A DNA stretch of 6,159 bases. Source: Alphaproteobacteria bacterium. Lineage in GTDB: Bacteria > Pseudomonadota > Alphaproteobacteria > Acetobacterales > Acetobacteraceae. Both the position numbers and the translations under genes were made by a program. Positions within the stretch are counted from its first letter, which is position 1, and each line of letters opens with the position of its first letter. This document shows positions 1 to 5,329 of the stretch, piece by piece. The notes under the pieces are model-generated. The model was not told where the DNA came from and did not search any database. It worked only from the letters and a program-made list of their open reading frames with translations. The DNA lies in the NCBI GenBank assembly GCA_013298245.1, contig JAAFHD010000226.1, forward strand, positions 1-6,159, written 5' to 3'.

Positions 1-1118
1 GCGCCATCCTGGTCCCACACGCCATTGCTGTAGATGGCGCTGATCCGCCCCTTGGTCTCCACATATTCGGAGAAGCTGAGCATCACATCGCCACGCTGCA
101 TGCCGTTGCCCAGCTGGGTGTTCCAGAACGACAACTCGCCCGATGTCGGCCCACGGCCGGCGGAATTCTGGTAAAGCTGCGTGACGAATTGCGTGTTGCT
201 CAGCGCGCCGTATTTCGCGGTGAATTCGCCATTGGTGAAGCTGTTGGCCATGGTCCGCATGCTGGTGCCCGCACTCAGCTGGTCGATCCACCAGTTCAGC
301 CCATAGGCGTTGGCGGCCTCACCAGTGGCGGTGTGGTACATGCGCGTGACCTGCATCGCCACATCATTCACCGCGAAGACCTGGCGACCATCGGTGTAGG
401 CGAAGTTCTCGATGCCGGCGAAGCTCGTGGATTCGCGCGTGGACACCGCATTGCCGCGATAGCTGAAGATGGTGTCGCCACCAAAGACGAAGCTGCCCTC
501 GGTGCTGAACGTCACGTTGGTGACGCGCCGCCCGCCATCGATCAGTAGCGTGTCGATGCCGCTGTCGCCATTGACGCTGTTGATGCTGGGCCCGCCGGCG
601 ATGATGTCATGATCCGCCCCGCCCAGGATGGTGTCATTGCCCGAACCGCCGCGCACAATGTCATTGCCGCCATCGCCGCTCAGGATGTCGTCACCGCCCA
701 CGCCCCAGATCTGGTCATTGCCGGCCAGGCCCCACATGCGGTCGGCGAAGTTCGACCCACCCATGCGGTCATCGCCTCCAAACACCGTGTTGAGCAGCCC
801 GCCGGTATCCAGCGTATCGCCCCAGGCGCGAATCTGCGCGGCGGTGATGGAAATCTCGCGCACGTCGAATTGCACAATGCCGCCGTTGGACCACACCATG
901 CGGTTGACGGTGCCGGCGTTCAGCAGCCCGTCGCGATCGGTCGTGAAGCCTGACCCCGCGAATTCGATGATGGTGGTCCGGCCCAGCAGCAACAGGTCGG
1001 CCGAATAGTAGGTGGAGGTGGACGTGATGGTGTCCATGAACTCCAGATCGATCGCGTTGTAGTGGACCGAGATGTCGAACCCGAATCCAAGCCCGTTGCC
1101 GATCGCCAGAACCGCCAT
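1..1118 (-). CDS. RTX calcium-binding protein with tandem DUF4214 units, 3' end beyond the window
   Basis: The frame is open without interruption from an ATG at 1118 to the window edge, giving 372 residues; the C-terminus and stop are not visible. The start is supported by AAGGAG eight bases upstream. Residues 1-112 form a beta-rich, non-repetitive module with no Sec signal peptide, ending in a GGDD motif. Residues 121-174 are RTX nonapeptides of the GGxGxD type (for example GLAGNDQIW, GGSGNDTIL), which in this family fold as calcium-bound beta-rolls. After a spacer, residues 257-355 carry two DUF4214-like units (conserved Y, G, L, W, QL, SF). RTX proteins are normally exported by type I ABC systems through a C-terminal signal, which would lie outside this window; no exporter gene is seen here. 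DUF4214 occurs in bacterial surface-layer and secreted proteins, function not settled. A secreted or surface protein is likely; substrate or partner unknown. Confidence 0.9.
   Translation of the reverse strand, partial: MAVLAIGNGLGFGFDISVHYNAIDLEFMDTITSTSTYYSADLLLLGRTTIIEFAGSGFTTDRDGLLNAGTVNRMVWSNGGIVQFDVREISITAAQIRAWGDTLDTGGLLNTVFGGDDRMGGSNFADRMWGLAGNDQIWGVGGDDILSGDGGNDIVRGGSGNDTILGGADHDIIAGGPSINSVNGDSGIDTLLIDGGRRVTNVTFSTEGSFVFGGDTIFSYRGNAVSTRESTSFAGIENFAYTDGRQVFAVNDVAMQVTRMYHTATGEAANAYGLNWWIDQLSAGTSMRTMANSFTNGEFTAKYGALSNTQFVTQLYQNSAGRGPTSGELSFWNTQLGNGMQRGDVMLSFSEYVETKGRISAIYSNGVWDQDG
57..350 (-). repeat. two tandem DUF4214-type protein units, 55-residue period
   Basis: Residues 257-311 and 312 onward of the RTX protein align without a gap at a period of exactly 55 residues. 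Identical positions include V257/V312, T258/T313, Y261/Y316, G266/G321, L274/L329, W277/W332, Q280-L281/Q335-L336, G284/G339 and S293-F294/S348-F349. The duplication is visible at protein level only; the DNA of the two units has diverged, so it is old rather than a recent tandem duplication. The second unit is followed to about residue 355, near the window edge, so further units could follow. Confidence 0.75.
597..758 (-). repeat. RTX (hemolysin-type) nonapeptide repeat block
   Basis: Six consecutive nine-residue units span residues 121-174 of the RTX protein. The first (121-129, with sequence GSNFADRMW) is degenerate. The middle four follow the GGxGxDxUx pattern closely, with Asp at the sixth position of each. 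The last (GGADHDIIA) lacks the usual glycine at position 4. Two units end in Trp (DRMW, DQIW). In this family the Gly-rich turns bind calcium outside the cell. The block is short compared with large RTX toxins, which argues for a small adhesin-like or enzyme-associated protein rather than a pore-forming toxin. Confidence 0.88.
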
Positions 1119-1199
1119 GGTGCCTTCTCCTTGTTGGGTTCCGGTTAGCGCAAACGGCCGCGCGCCGCGATACCCGACAGCGTGACGAAACTTTGCGAA
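1119..1199. other. intergenic gap between ftsY stop and RTX gene start
   Basis: Eighty-one bases separate the ftsY stop from the RTX start codon, in contrast to the overlapping genes upstream, so the RTX gene may have its own promoter. I see no convincing -35/-10 pair. A six-base inverted repeat (cgcaaa at 1149-1154, tttgcg at 1192-1197) encloses a GC-rich stretch, but there is no U-run after it on the minus strand, so it is not a clear intrinsic terminator for ftsY and may be chance. Confidence 0.5.
1127..1132 (-). promoter_or_regulatory. ribosome binding site of the RTX gene
   Basis: On the minus strand the sequence reads AAGGAG followed by eight bases and then ATG. This is the best Shine-Dalgarno match in the window and fixes the start of the RTX gene at 1118. 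Confidence 0.8.
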
Positions 1200-2180
1200 C
1201 TATTCCAAGCCGACCAATCCGCGGGCGAAATCACGCGCGGTGAAGGGGCGCAGATCATCCGCCTTTTCACCCACGCCCACCATGTGCAGCGGGATGGCGA
1301 ATTCCTGCGCCAAGGCCACCACCACGCCGCCCTTGGCGGACCCATCAAGCTTGGTAACCGCGATGCCCGTCACATCCACCATGTCGCGGAAGACGCGCGC
1401 CTGCTGGATGGCGTTCTGGCCCGTGGTCGCATCCAGCACCAGCAGCACGGAATGCGGCGCGGTGTCGTCCACGCGGCGAATCACGCGCACCACCTTGCGC
1501 AGTTCTTCCATCAGCGCGGCCTTGTTGTGCAGGCGGCCGGCTGTGTCGATCAGCAGCACGTCGATGGCTTCGGCGCGCGCGCGGGTCAACGCGTCAAACG
1601 CCAGGCCCGCCGCATCGCCGCCATGCTTTTCGGCGGCGACGACCACGGCGCCGGTGCGTTCGCCCCAGATCTGCAGCTGTTCCACCGCTGCGGCGCGGAA
1701 CGTGTCGCCGGCGGCGAACATCACGCGCAGCCCTTGCGCGCCGTATTGCTGGCCAAGCTTGGCGATGGTGGTGGTCTTGCCCACGCCATTCACGCCGACC
1801 ACCAGCACCACATGCGGGCCGCGCGCGGGGTCCAGCGGCATGGGTTGTGCCACCGGTTCCAGGATGGCGGCGATCTCCTCGGCCAGCGCTTCCTTGATCT
1901 CCTCCGCGGTCACTTCGCGGCCGAAACGCGTCTTGCGGAATTCCGCGATGATGCGCTGCGTGGCGGGCACGCCGAGGTCGGCCGCGATCAGCGTTTCCTC
2001 AAGCTCCTCAAGCGCCGCATCATCCAGCTTGCGCTTGGTGAACACGGCCGCGATGTTGTCGGTCAGCGCGCGCGTGCTGCGCGACAGCCCCGCCTTCAGC
2101 TTGGCGAAGAAGCCTTGCGGTTCCTCGGGCGGTTTTTCCGGCGGCGTCTCGCGCTTGCCGAACCAGTCACGCAGCGCCAT
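1200..2180 (-). CDS. ftsY: signal recognition particle receptor FtsY
   Basis: A 326-residue SRP-receptor GTPase. It docks SRP-bound ribosomes at the inner membrane and, with Ffh, hydrolyses GTP to hand nascent membrane proteins to the Sec translocon. The N domain helical bundle covers about residues 25-110. The NG GTPase motifs are complete: G1 GVNGVGKTT (129-137), G2 DTFR (159-162), G3 DTAGR (212-216), G4 TKLD (276-279) and G5 GVGE (302-305). The acidic A domain is reduced to about 20 Pro/Glu-rich residues, much shorter than in E. coli and usual in alphaproteobacteria. The frame is open for 40 more codons upstream, but that stretch is Arg/Cys-rich and is antisense-like reading of mtaB's own coding DNA in another frame. 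ATG 2180, preceded by GGGAG (2190-2194), begins the FtsY-like sequence MALRDWFGK. The gene overlaps the mtaB 3' end by 14 bases, suggesting coupled translation. Confidence 0.97.
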   Translation of the reverse strand: MALRDWFGKRETPPEKPPEEPQGFFAKLKAGLSRSTRALTDNIAAVFTKRKLDDAALEELEETLIAADLGVPATQRIIAEFRKTRFGREVTAEEIKEALAEEIAAILEPVAQPMPLDPARGPHVVLVVGVNGVGKTTTIAKLGQQYGAQGLRVMFAAGDTFRAAAVEQLQIWGERTGAVVVAAEKHGGDAAGLAFDALTRARAEAIDVLLIDTAGRLHNKAALMEELRKVVRVIRRVDDTAPHSVLLVLDATTGQNAIQQARVFRDMVDVTGIAVTKLDGSAKGGVVVALAQEFAIPLHMVGVGEKADDLRPFTARDFARGLVGLE

Positions 2181-3360
2181 GCGCGGCCTCTCCCAACAGT
2201 ATCGCAGCTTCCGTGCCCGTGACGCGCATGGCGCGCAAGCCAGCGCGCGGCATGTCGGTCGTCGCGCGCAGCCGCAGGCCTTGCGCGGTGATGCCTTCAC
2301 GCGCGGTTTCGAAGATCACGTCTTCGGTGGCGCCGATGCGCGCGCGGGCCGCGGCTTCGGCGTGGCCTGCGGCGGACGCGCGCAATGCGGCGGCGCGCGC
2401 GCGCACCACATCGCTGTGCAATGCGGGCATGCGCGCGGCAGGCGTGCCGGGCCGCGCGGAATAGGGGAAGACATGCACGGCGACCGGGTGCAGCGCGTCC
2501 AGAAGTGCCAGGGATTGCGCGTGCGCGGCTGCGGTTTCCGTGGGGAAGCCGGCGATCAAGTCCAGGCTGATCGCGGCATCAGCACGCACCGCGCGCAGCC
2601 GCGCTGCCAGCGCCGGCACCACCTCCGGCGCATGGCGCCGCTTCATGCGCTTGAGCACCAGGCCGTCGCCATGCTGCGCCGAGAGATGCAGGAAGGGCGC
2701 CAACCGCGCCTCATCGCGCCACAGGTCGAACAGCGCATCCGGCACGGCCGCGGGGTCCAGCGATGACAGCCGCAACCGCGCCAGGCCCGGCACCGCCAGC
2801 ACGGCGCGCGCCAACCACGCGATGTCGCGCGCGCCATCTTGCCAGCTGGCCAAATCCACACCGGTCAGCACGACTTCGCGCTGACCGCGCGCGACCGCCT
2901 GGCGTGCGGCGCCCAGCACGTCATCCGGTGCCCAAATGCGCGATGCGCCGCGCGCCACCCGGATCACGCAGAAGGTGCATTCATGATCGCAACCCTGCTG
3001 CACTTCCAGGAAGGCGCGGGCGCGGCGAATGGTGGCGGCGGGCGGAGGTGCTTCGGGCGCGTTCCAGCTTTCCGCGCGCAGTTTTTCGTCGTTGGTCAGC
3101 ACGCGCGCCACACCGGGCAGTGCTGCCCAGCGCGCGGGCGCCAGCGTGGCGGCGCAACCCGTCACGATGATGGGCCGCGCGGGCGCATCGCGTGCGGCGC
3201 GGCGGATGGCCTGGCGCGCCTGCGCCTCAGCCTCGGCGGTCACGGCGCAGGTGTTGACGATCAGCGCATCGCGCAGCCCGCCGGCGGTTGCCAGTGCGGC
3301 CATCGTGTCGGCTTCCGCGCTGTTCAGGCGGCAACCAAGGGCCAGGGTTTCGACCGTCAT
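2167..3360 (-). CDS. mtaB: tRNA (t6A37) methylthiotransferase MtaB
   Basis: A 397-residue radical-SAM methylthiotransferase of the MiaB/MtaB family. MtaB converts t6A to ms2t6A at position 37 of ANN-decoding tRNAs, using two iron-sulfur clusters. The N-terminal MTTase domain has its three cluster cysteines C10 (LGC), C38 (NTC) and C69 (TGC). The radical-SAM CxxxCxxC motif is C124, C128, C131 (CDHECTFC). The family motif LKRMKRRH lies at 236-243, with GFPTET at 271-276 and a TRAM-like RNA-binding tail from about 340. MtaB is favoured over MiaB and RimO by the LGCRLN and NTCAVT motifs and the KRMKRRH segment. The loop after the cysteines reads VIRVARG where homologues I recall have IIPxxRG. ATG 3360 overlaps the stop of the preceding acetyltransferase gene as ATGA, with a modest AGGG at 3368-3371. 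Confidence 0.93.
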   Translation of the reverse strand: MTVETLALGCRLNSAEADTMAALATAGGLRDALIVNTCAVTAEAEAQARQAIRRAARDAPARPIIVTGCAATLAPARWAALPGVARVLTNDEKLRAESWNAPEAPPPAATIRRARAFLEVQQGCDHECTFCVIRVARGASRIWAPDDVLGAARQAVARGQREVVLTGVDLASWQDGARDIAWLARAVLAVPGLARLRLSSLDPAAVPDALFDLWRDEARLAPFLHLSAQHGDGLVLKRMKRRHAPEVVPALAARLRAVRADAAISLDLIAGFPTETAAAHAQSLALLDALHPVAVHVFPYSARPGTPAARMPALHSDVVRARAAALRASAAGHAEAAARARIGATEDVIFETAREGITAQGLRLRATTDMPRAGLRAMRVTGTEAAILLGEAAHGAA

Positions 3361-3875
3361 GGACGCGCCCTGGTGAAGACCAGCGCCGGCGCGCCGCGGC
3401 TGCTGCCCAGCACTTCCGCGCCATAACCCAGCGCGCGCGCGACGCGGATCGACGCCGCGTTCTCCGGCGCGATCACGCAGAAGGTGAAGGGTGCCGCCAG
3501 CTCTGCATCGGCCCAGGCCAGCACGGCCTGCATGGCTTCGGTGGCGTATCCCTTGCCGTGATGCGTGGGCGCCATCACCCAGCCGGCTTCCGGCGCATCG
3601 CCATGGTCGGGCACCAGCGGGCGACGAAAGGCCGCCAGGCCGAATTCACCGATGAAGGCGCCATCCGCAAGTTCCGCCACCCAATAGCCAAAGCCCATCA
3701 CCGACCACAGCCCAGCATTGCGCAACAGCCGCACCCAGGATTCATGCGGCGTCGACGGATGGCCGACGGTGTGCCGCGCGACATCCGGATCGGCCCACAT
3801 CGCCGCGCTGTTCGCGTGGTCCTCGGCGCGAGGCGCGCGCAGCACCAGGCGCTGCGTTTCAAGGCGCGGGATCAC
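3357..3875 (-). CDS. GNAT-family N-acetyltransferase, RimJ/RimL-like
   Basis: A 172-residue protein if translation starts at GTG 3875, which overlaps the dapF stop as GTGA. From there the sequence begins IPRLETQRLVLR, the typical opening of RimJ/RimL-type (Acetyltransf_3) enzymes. A longer reading from ATG 4091 would run through dapF coding sequence and adds no family-like residues. The acetyl-CoA binding motif A is HHGKGYATEA (105-114), and motif B is PENAASIRVARALGYG (137-152), with the ENxxSxRV signature of this subfamily. The usual Gln/Arg at the start of motif A is Thr104. Such enzymes acetylate the N-termini of ribosomal proteins, other proteins or small molecules; the substrate cannot be told from sequence. 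It lies inside the dapF-mtaB-ftsY cluster, overlapping both neighbours by four bases, so it is co-expressed with them. Confidence 0.88.
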   Translation of the reverse strand: MIPRLETQRLVLRAPRAEDHANSAAMWADPDVARHTVGHPSTPHESWVRLLRNAGLWSVMGFGYWVAELADGAFIGEFGLAAFRRPLVPDHGDAPEAGWVMAPTHHGKGYATEAMQAVLAWADAELAAPFTFCVIAPENAASIRVARALGYGAEVLGSSRGAPALVFTRARP

Positions 3876-4699
3876 GCGGCCAGCCGCGCCGCGTCCAGCT
3901 CGCCCATGAAGGAGATCGCGGTGGGGCCGGCCATCAGCACATGGCCGTCCTCGCGCCAATGCAGGCGAAGGTCCCCGCCGGGCATACGGATGCGCGCGCT
4001 GCGCCCGGTCAGGCCGCGGCGCGCCGCGTTGACGATGGTGGCGCAGGCGCCGGACCCACAGGCCAAGGTCATGCCGGCGCCGCGTTCCCACATCACCAGG
4101 CGGATGTCATCGGGGGCCAGGATTTGCGCGAAGCCGATATTGGCGCGGTCGGGGAAGAGCGCGTCGCGTTCCAGCAGCGGGCCGATTTCGGCGACGGGAA
4201 TCGCCGCGACATCGTCCACGAAAAACGTCGCATGCGGGTTGCCCATCGAACACGCCGCAGGGTCCGACACCGGGCCGCATGACAAGGGCAGGTGCAGCGT
4301 GTCCATCGCGCGCGCCAGCGGCACATCCGCCCAGTCCAGGCGGGCGGCACCCATATCCGCTTCGATCACGCCACCTTCCAACAGGCGCACCGGCAGCAGG
4401 CCGGAGATGGTCTGCACCACGGCCTGGTCGCGCCCGGATTCGAGGAACATCAGGCGCGCCACGCAGCGCGTCGCATTGCCACAGGCGCCGGCTTCAGAAC
4501 CATCGGGGTTCAGGATGCGCATGAAGACGTCAGCCTGCGCGCTGGGTTCCAGGCGGATGATCTGGTCCGCGCCCACGCCCAGATTGCGGTTGGCAAGCCA
4601 ACGCGCGCCATCGGGCGTGATCGGCACCGGGGCGGCGCGCGCATCAAGGATGACAAAGTCATTCCCGGCGCCGTGCATCTTGCGGAAGGGCAGGCCCAT
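3872..4699 (-). CDS. dapF: diaminopimelate epimerase
   Basis: A 275-residue, full-length DapF. It interconverts LL- and meso-diaminopimelate without a cofactor in the cytoplasm, the penultimate step to lysine and the source of the peptidoglycan cross-linking residue. The two catalytic cysteines are both present: C73 in GACGNATRC and C214 in ACGSGACA. Substrate-binding residues seen are N13 (GAGNDF), N64 (LNPDGSEAG), N154 (MGNPH), N187 (ANIGF) and the ER pair 205-206 in WERGAG. The two homologous halves of the fold therefore look intact. The frame stays open to 5251, but the upstream part is Arg/His/Ala-rich shadow of the lipoprotein gene. ATG 4699 gives the family start MGLPFRKMHGAGNDF. No Shine-Dalgarno is visible ahead of it. 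It is the first gene of the overlapping cluster. Confidence 0.97.
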   Translation of the reverse strand: MGLPFRKMHGAGNDFVILDARAAPVPITPDGARWLANRNLGVGADQIIRLEPSAQADVFMRILNPDGSEAGACGNATRCVARLMFLESGRDQAVVQTISGLLPVRLLEGGVIEADMGAARLDWADVPLARAMDTLHLPLSCGPVSDPAACSMGNPHATFFVDDVAAIPVAEIGPLLERDALFPDRANIGFAQILAPDDIRLVMWERGAGMTLACGSGACATIVNAARRGLTGRSARIRMPGGDLRLHWREDGHVLMAGPTAISFMGELDAARLAA

Positions 4700-4726
4700 G
4701 ACGCCGATATAGTGCGCCGCGCCGTC
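4700..4726. promoter_or_regulatory. candidate divergent promoter region, dapF and lipoprotein gene
   Basis: Only 27 bases separate the two divergent start codons. They contain the sole AT-rich patch nearby, GATATAGT (4706-4713). Read on the plus strand it gives TATAGT (4708-4713), a five-of-six match to the sigma-70 -10 box. Read on the minus strand it gives TATATC (4711-4706), a four-of-six match placed so that transcription would begin at or next to the dapF ATG. No acceptable -35 box lies at 16-19 bases on either side, so this is a weak call based on position and composition. Confidence 0.3.
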
Positions 4727-5329
4727 ATGCGCTATGCGGCCCCGATGCAACGATGGGTTCTTCTGGCCGCACTGGCGCTCGCCGCCTGCGGCAACCGGTA
4801 TTCGCCGGACGAATACAACACGCGCGCCGTGCAACAGGCCAACCGCGTGACGCAGGGCGTCATCGTCGGCGTGCGCCCGGTGCGCGTGGCGGCCGATGGC
4901 GCCACAGGTGCCGCCGCTGGCGCTGCCGCGGGCGGCGCTGTGGGAGCCGCCGTCGGCACGCCGGACCGCGTGGCGAGCGCCCTGGGTGCGGTGGGCGGCG
5001 CGCTGGTGGGCGGGCTGCTGGGGACCACGATTGAACGCTCGGCCGGCAGCGCCGACGCGATGGAATACATCGTGCGCCGCGACAACCAGGACCTGGTCAG
5101 CGTGACCCAGCGCGACCTGGTGCCGCTGCCGATCGGCGCGCGGGTGCTGGTGATCGAGGGCGCGCAGGCGCGGATCGTGGCGGATTATACGCAGCCTGCG
5201 CCAGGCCAAGCGACCGTGCGCCCGCCGGCCGCACCGCCGGAGCCGGATCATGATTCAGCGGTGGCGATGGCGCCGGCCACGGCGCTGGACCGCATCCCCG
5301 AATGGGTGATGGGCGGCGCGCCGCGTTAA
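4727..5329 (+). CDS. SlyB/Pcp-like glycine-zipper outer-membrane lipoprotein
   Basis: A 200-residue lipoprotein if it starts at ATG 4727; ATG 4745 would give 194 residues and an equally good signal peptide, and neither has a Shine-Dalgarno. A positively charged start and a hydrophobic run (10-20) lead to the lipobox LAAC at 18-21. Cleavage and acylation would be at C21; Gly at +2 fits sorting to the outer membrane. A short charged segment is followed by [10 protein letters not shown] (45-54), then a glycine-zipper hairpin (58-99) with many GxxxG/A spacings and a central TPDR turn. A beta-rich domain (EYIVRRDN to about 160) precedes a Pro/Ala-rich tail of about 40 residues. This order matches SlyB/Pcp (Rick_17kDa_Anti) lipoproteins, which stabilise the outer membrane, but the tail makes it longer than the roughly 155 residues usual for SlyB. 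The exact role is inferred. Confidence 0.9.
   Translation: MRYAAPMQRWVLLAALALAACGNRYSPDEYNTRAVQQANRVTQGVIVGVRPVRVAADGATGAAAGAAAGGAVGAAVGTPDRVASALGAVGGALVGGLLGTTIERSAGSADAMEYIVRRDNQDLVSVTQRDLVPLPIGARVLVIEGAQARIVADYTQPAPGQATVRPPAAPPEPDHDSAVAMAPATALDRIPEWVMGGAPR

Noticed and set aside
597..758. Possible CRISPR-like or DNA tandem repeat
   Set aside because: The periodicity is 27 bases with imperfect units and is fully explained by RTX nonapeptide coding.
189..1008. Plus-strand open frames opposite the RTX gene
   Set aside because: The minus strand carries clear RTX and DUF4214 motifs with a strong ribosome binding site. The plus-strand frames merely mirror its repetitive Gly/Asp codons.
1149..1197. 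Intrinsic terminator or attenuator after ftsY
   Set aside because: The six-base arms are far apart and no T-run follows on the minus strand, so it is not strong enough to call as a terminator.
2181..2300. 40-residue N-terminal extension of FtsY
   Set aside because: It is Cys/Arg-rich, lies wholly within the mtaB coding region, and does not resemble the acidic A domain. ATG 2180 has a ribosome binding site.
1182..2766. Long plus-strand open frames (346 and 508 codons) opposite ftsY and mtaB
   Set aside because: They are antisense to two well-recognised genes, are His/Arg/Ala or Ser/Arg-rich without domain-like sequence, and have no ribosome binding site. This is typical of GC-rich DNA, where the opposite strand stays open.
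3876..4091. 72-residue N-terminal extension of the acetyltransferase
   Set aside because: It is read from dapF coding DNA in another frame and is low in family-like residues. The GNAT fold begins at the GTG at 3875.
3288..4712. 474-codon plus-strand open frame opposite the acetyltransferase and dapF
   Set aside because: It lies across the complement of intact genes, is Arg/Ser/Pro-rich and low in family-like motifs. It is a codon-bias shadow.
4700..5251. N-terminal extension of dapF to 5251
   Set aside because: The extension is Arg/His/Ala-rich, antisense to the lipoprotein gene, and the family N-terminus begins exactly at ATG 4699.
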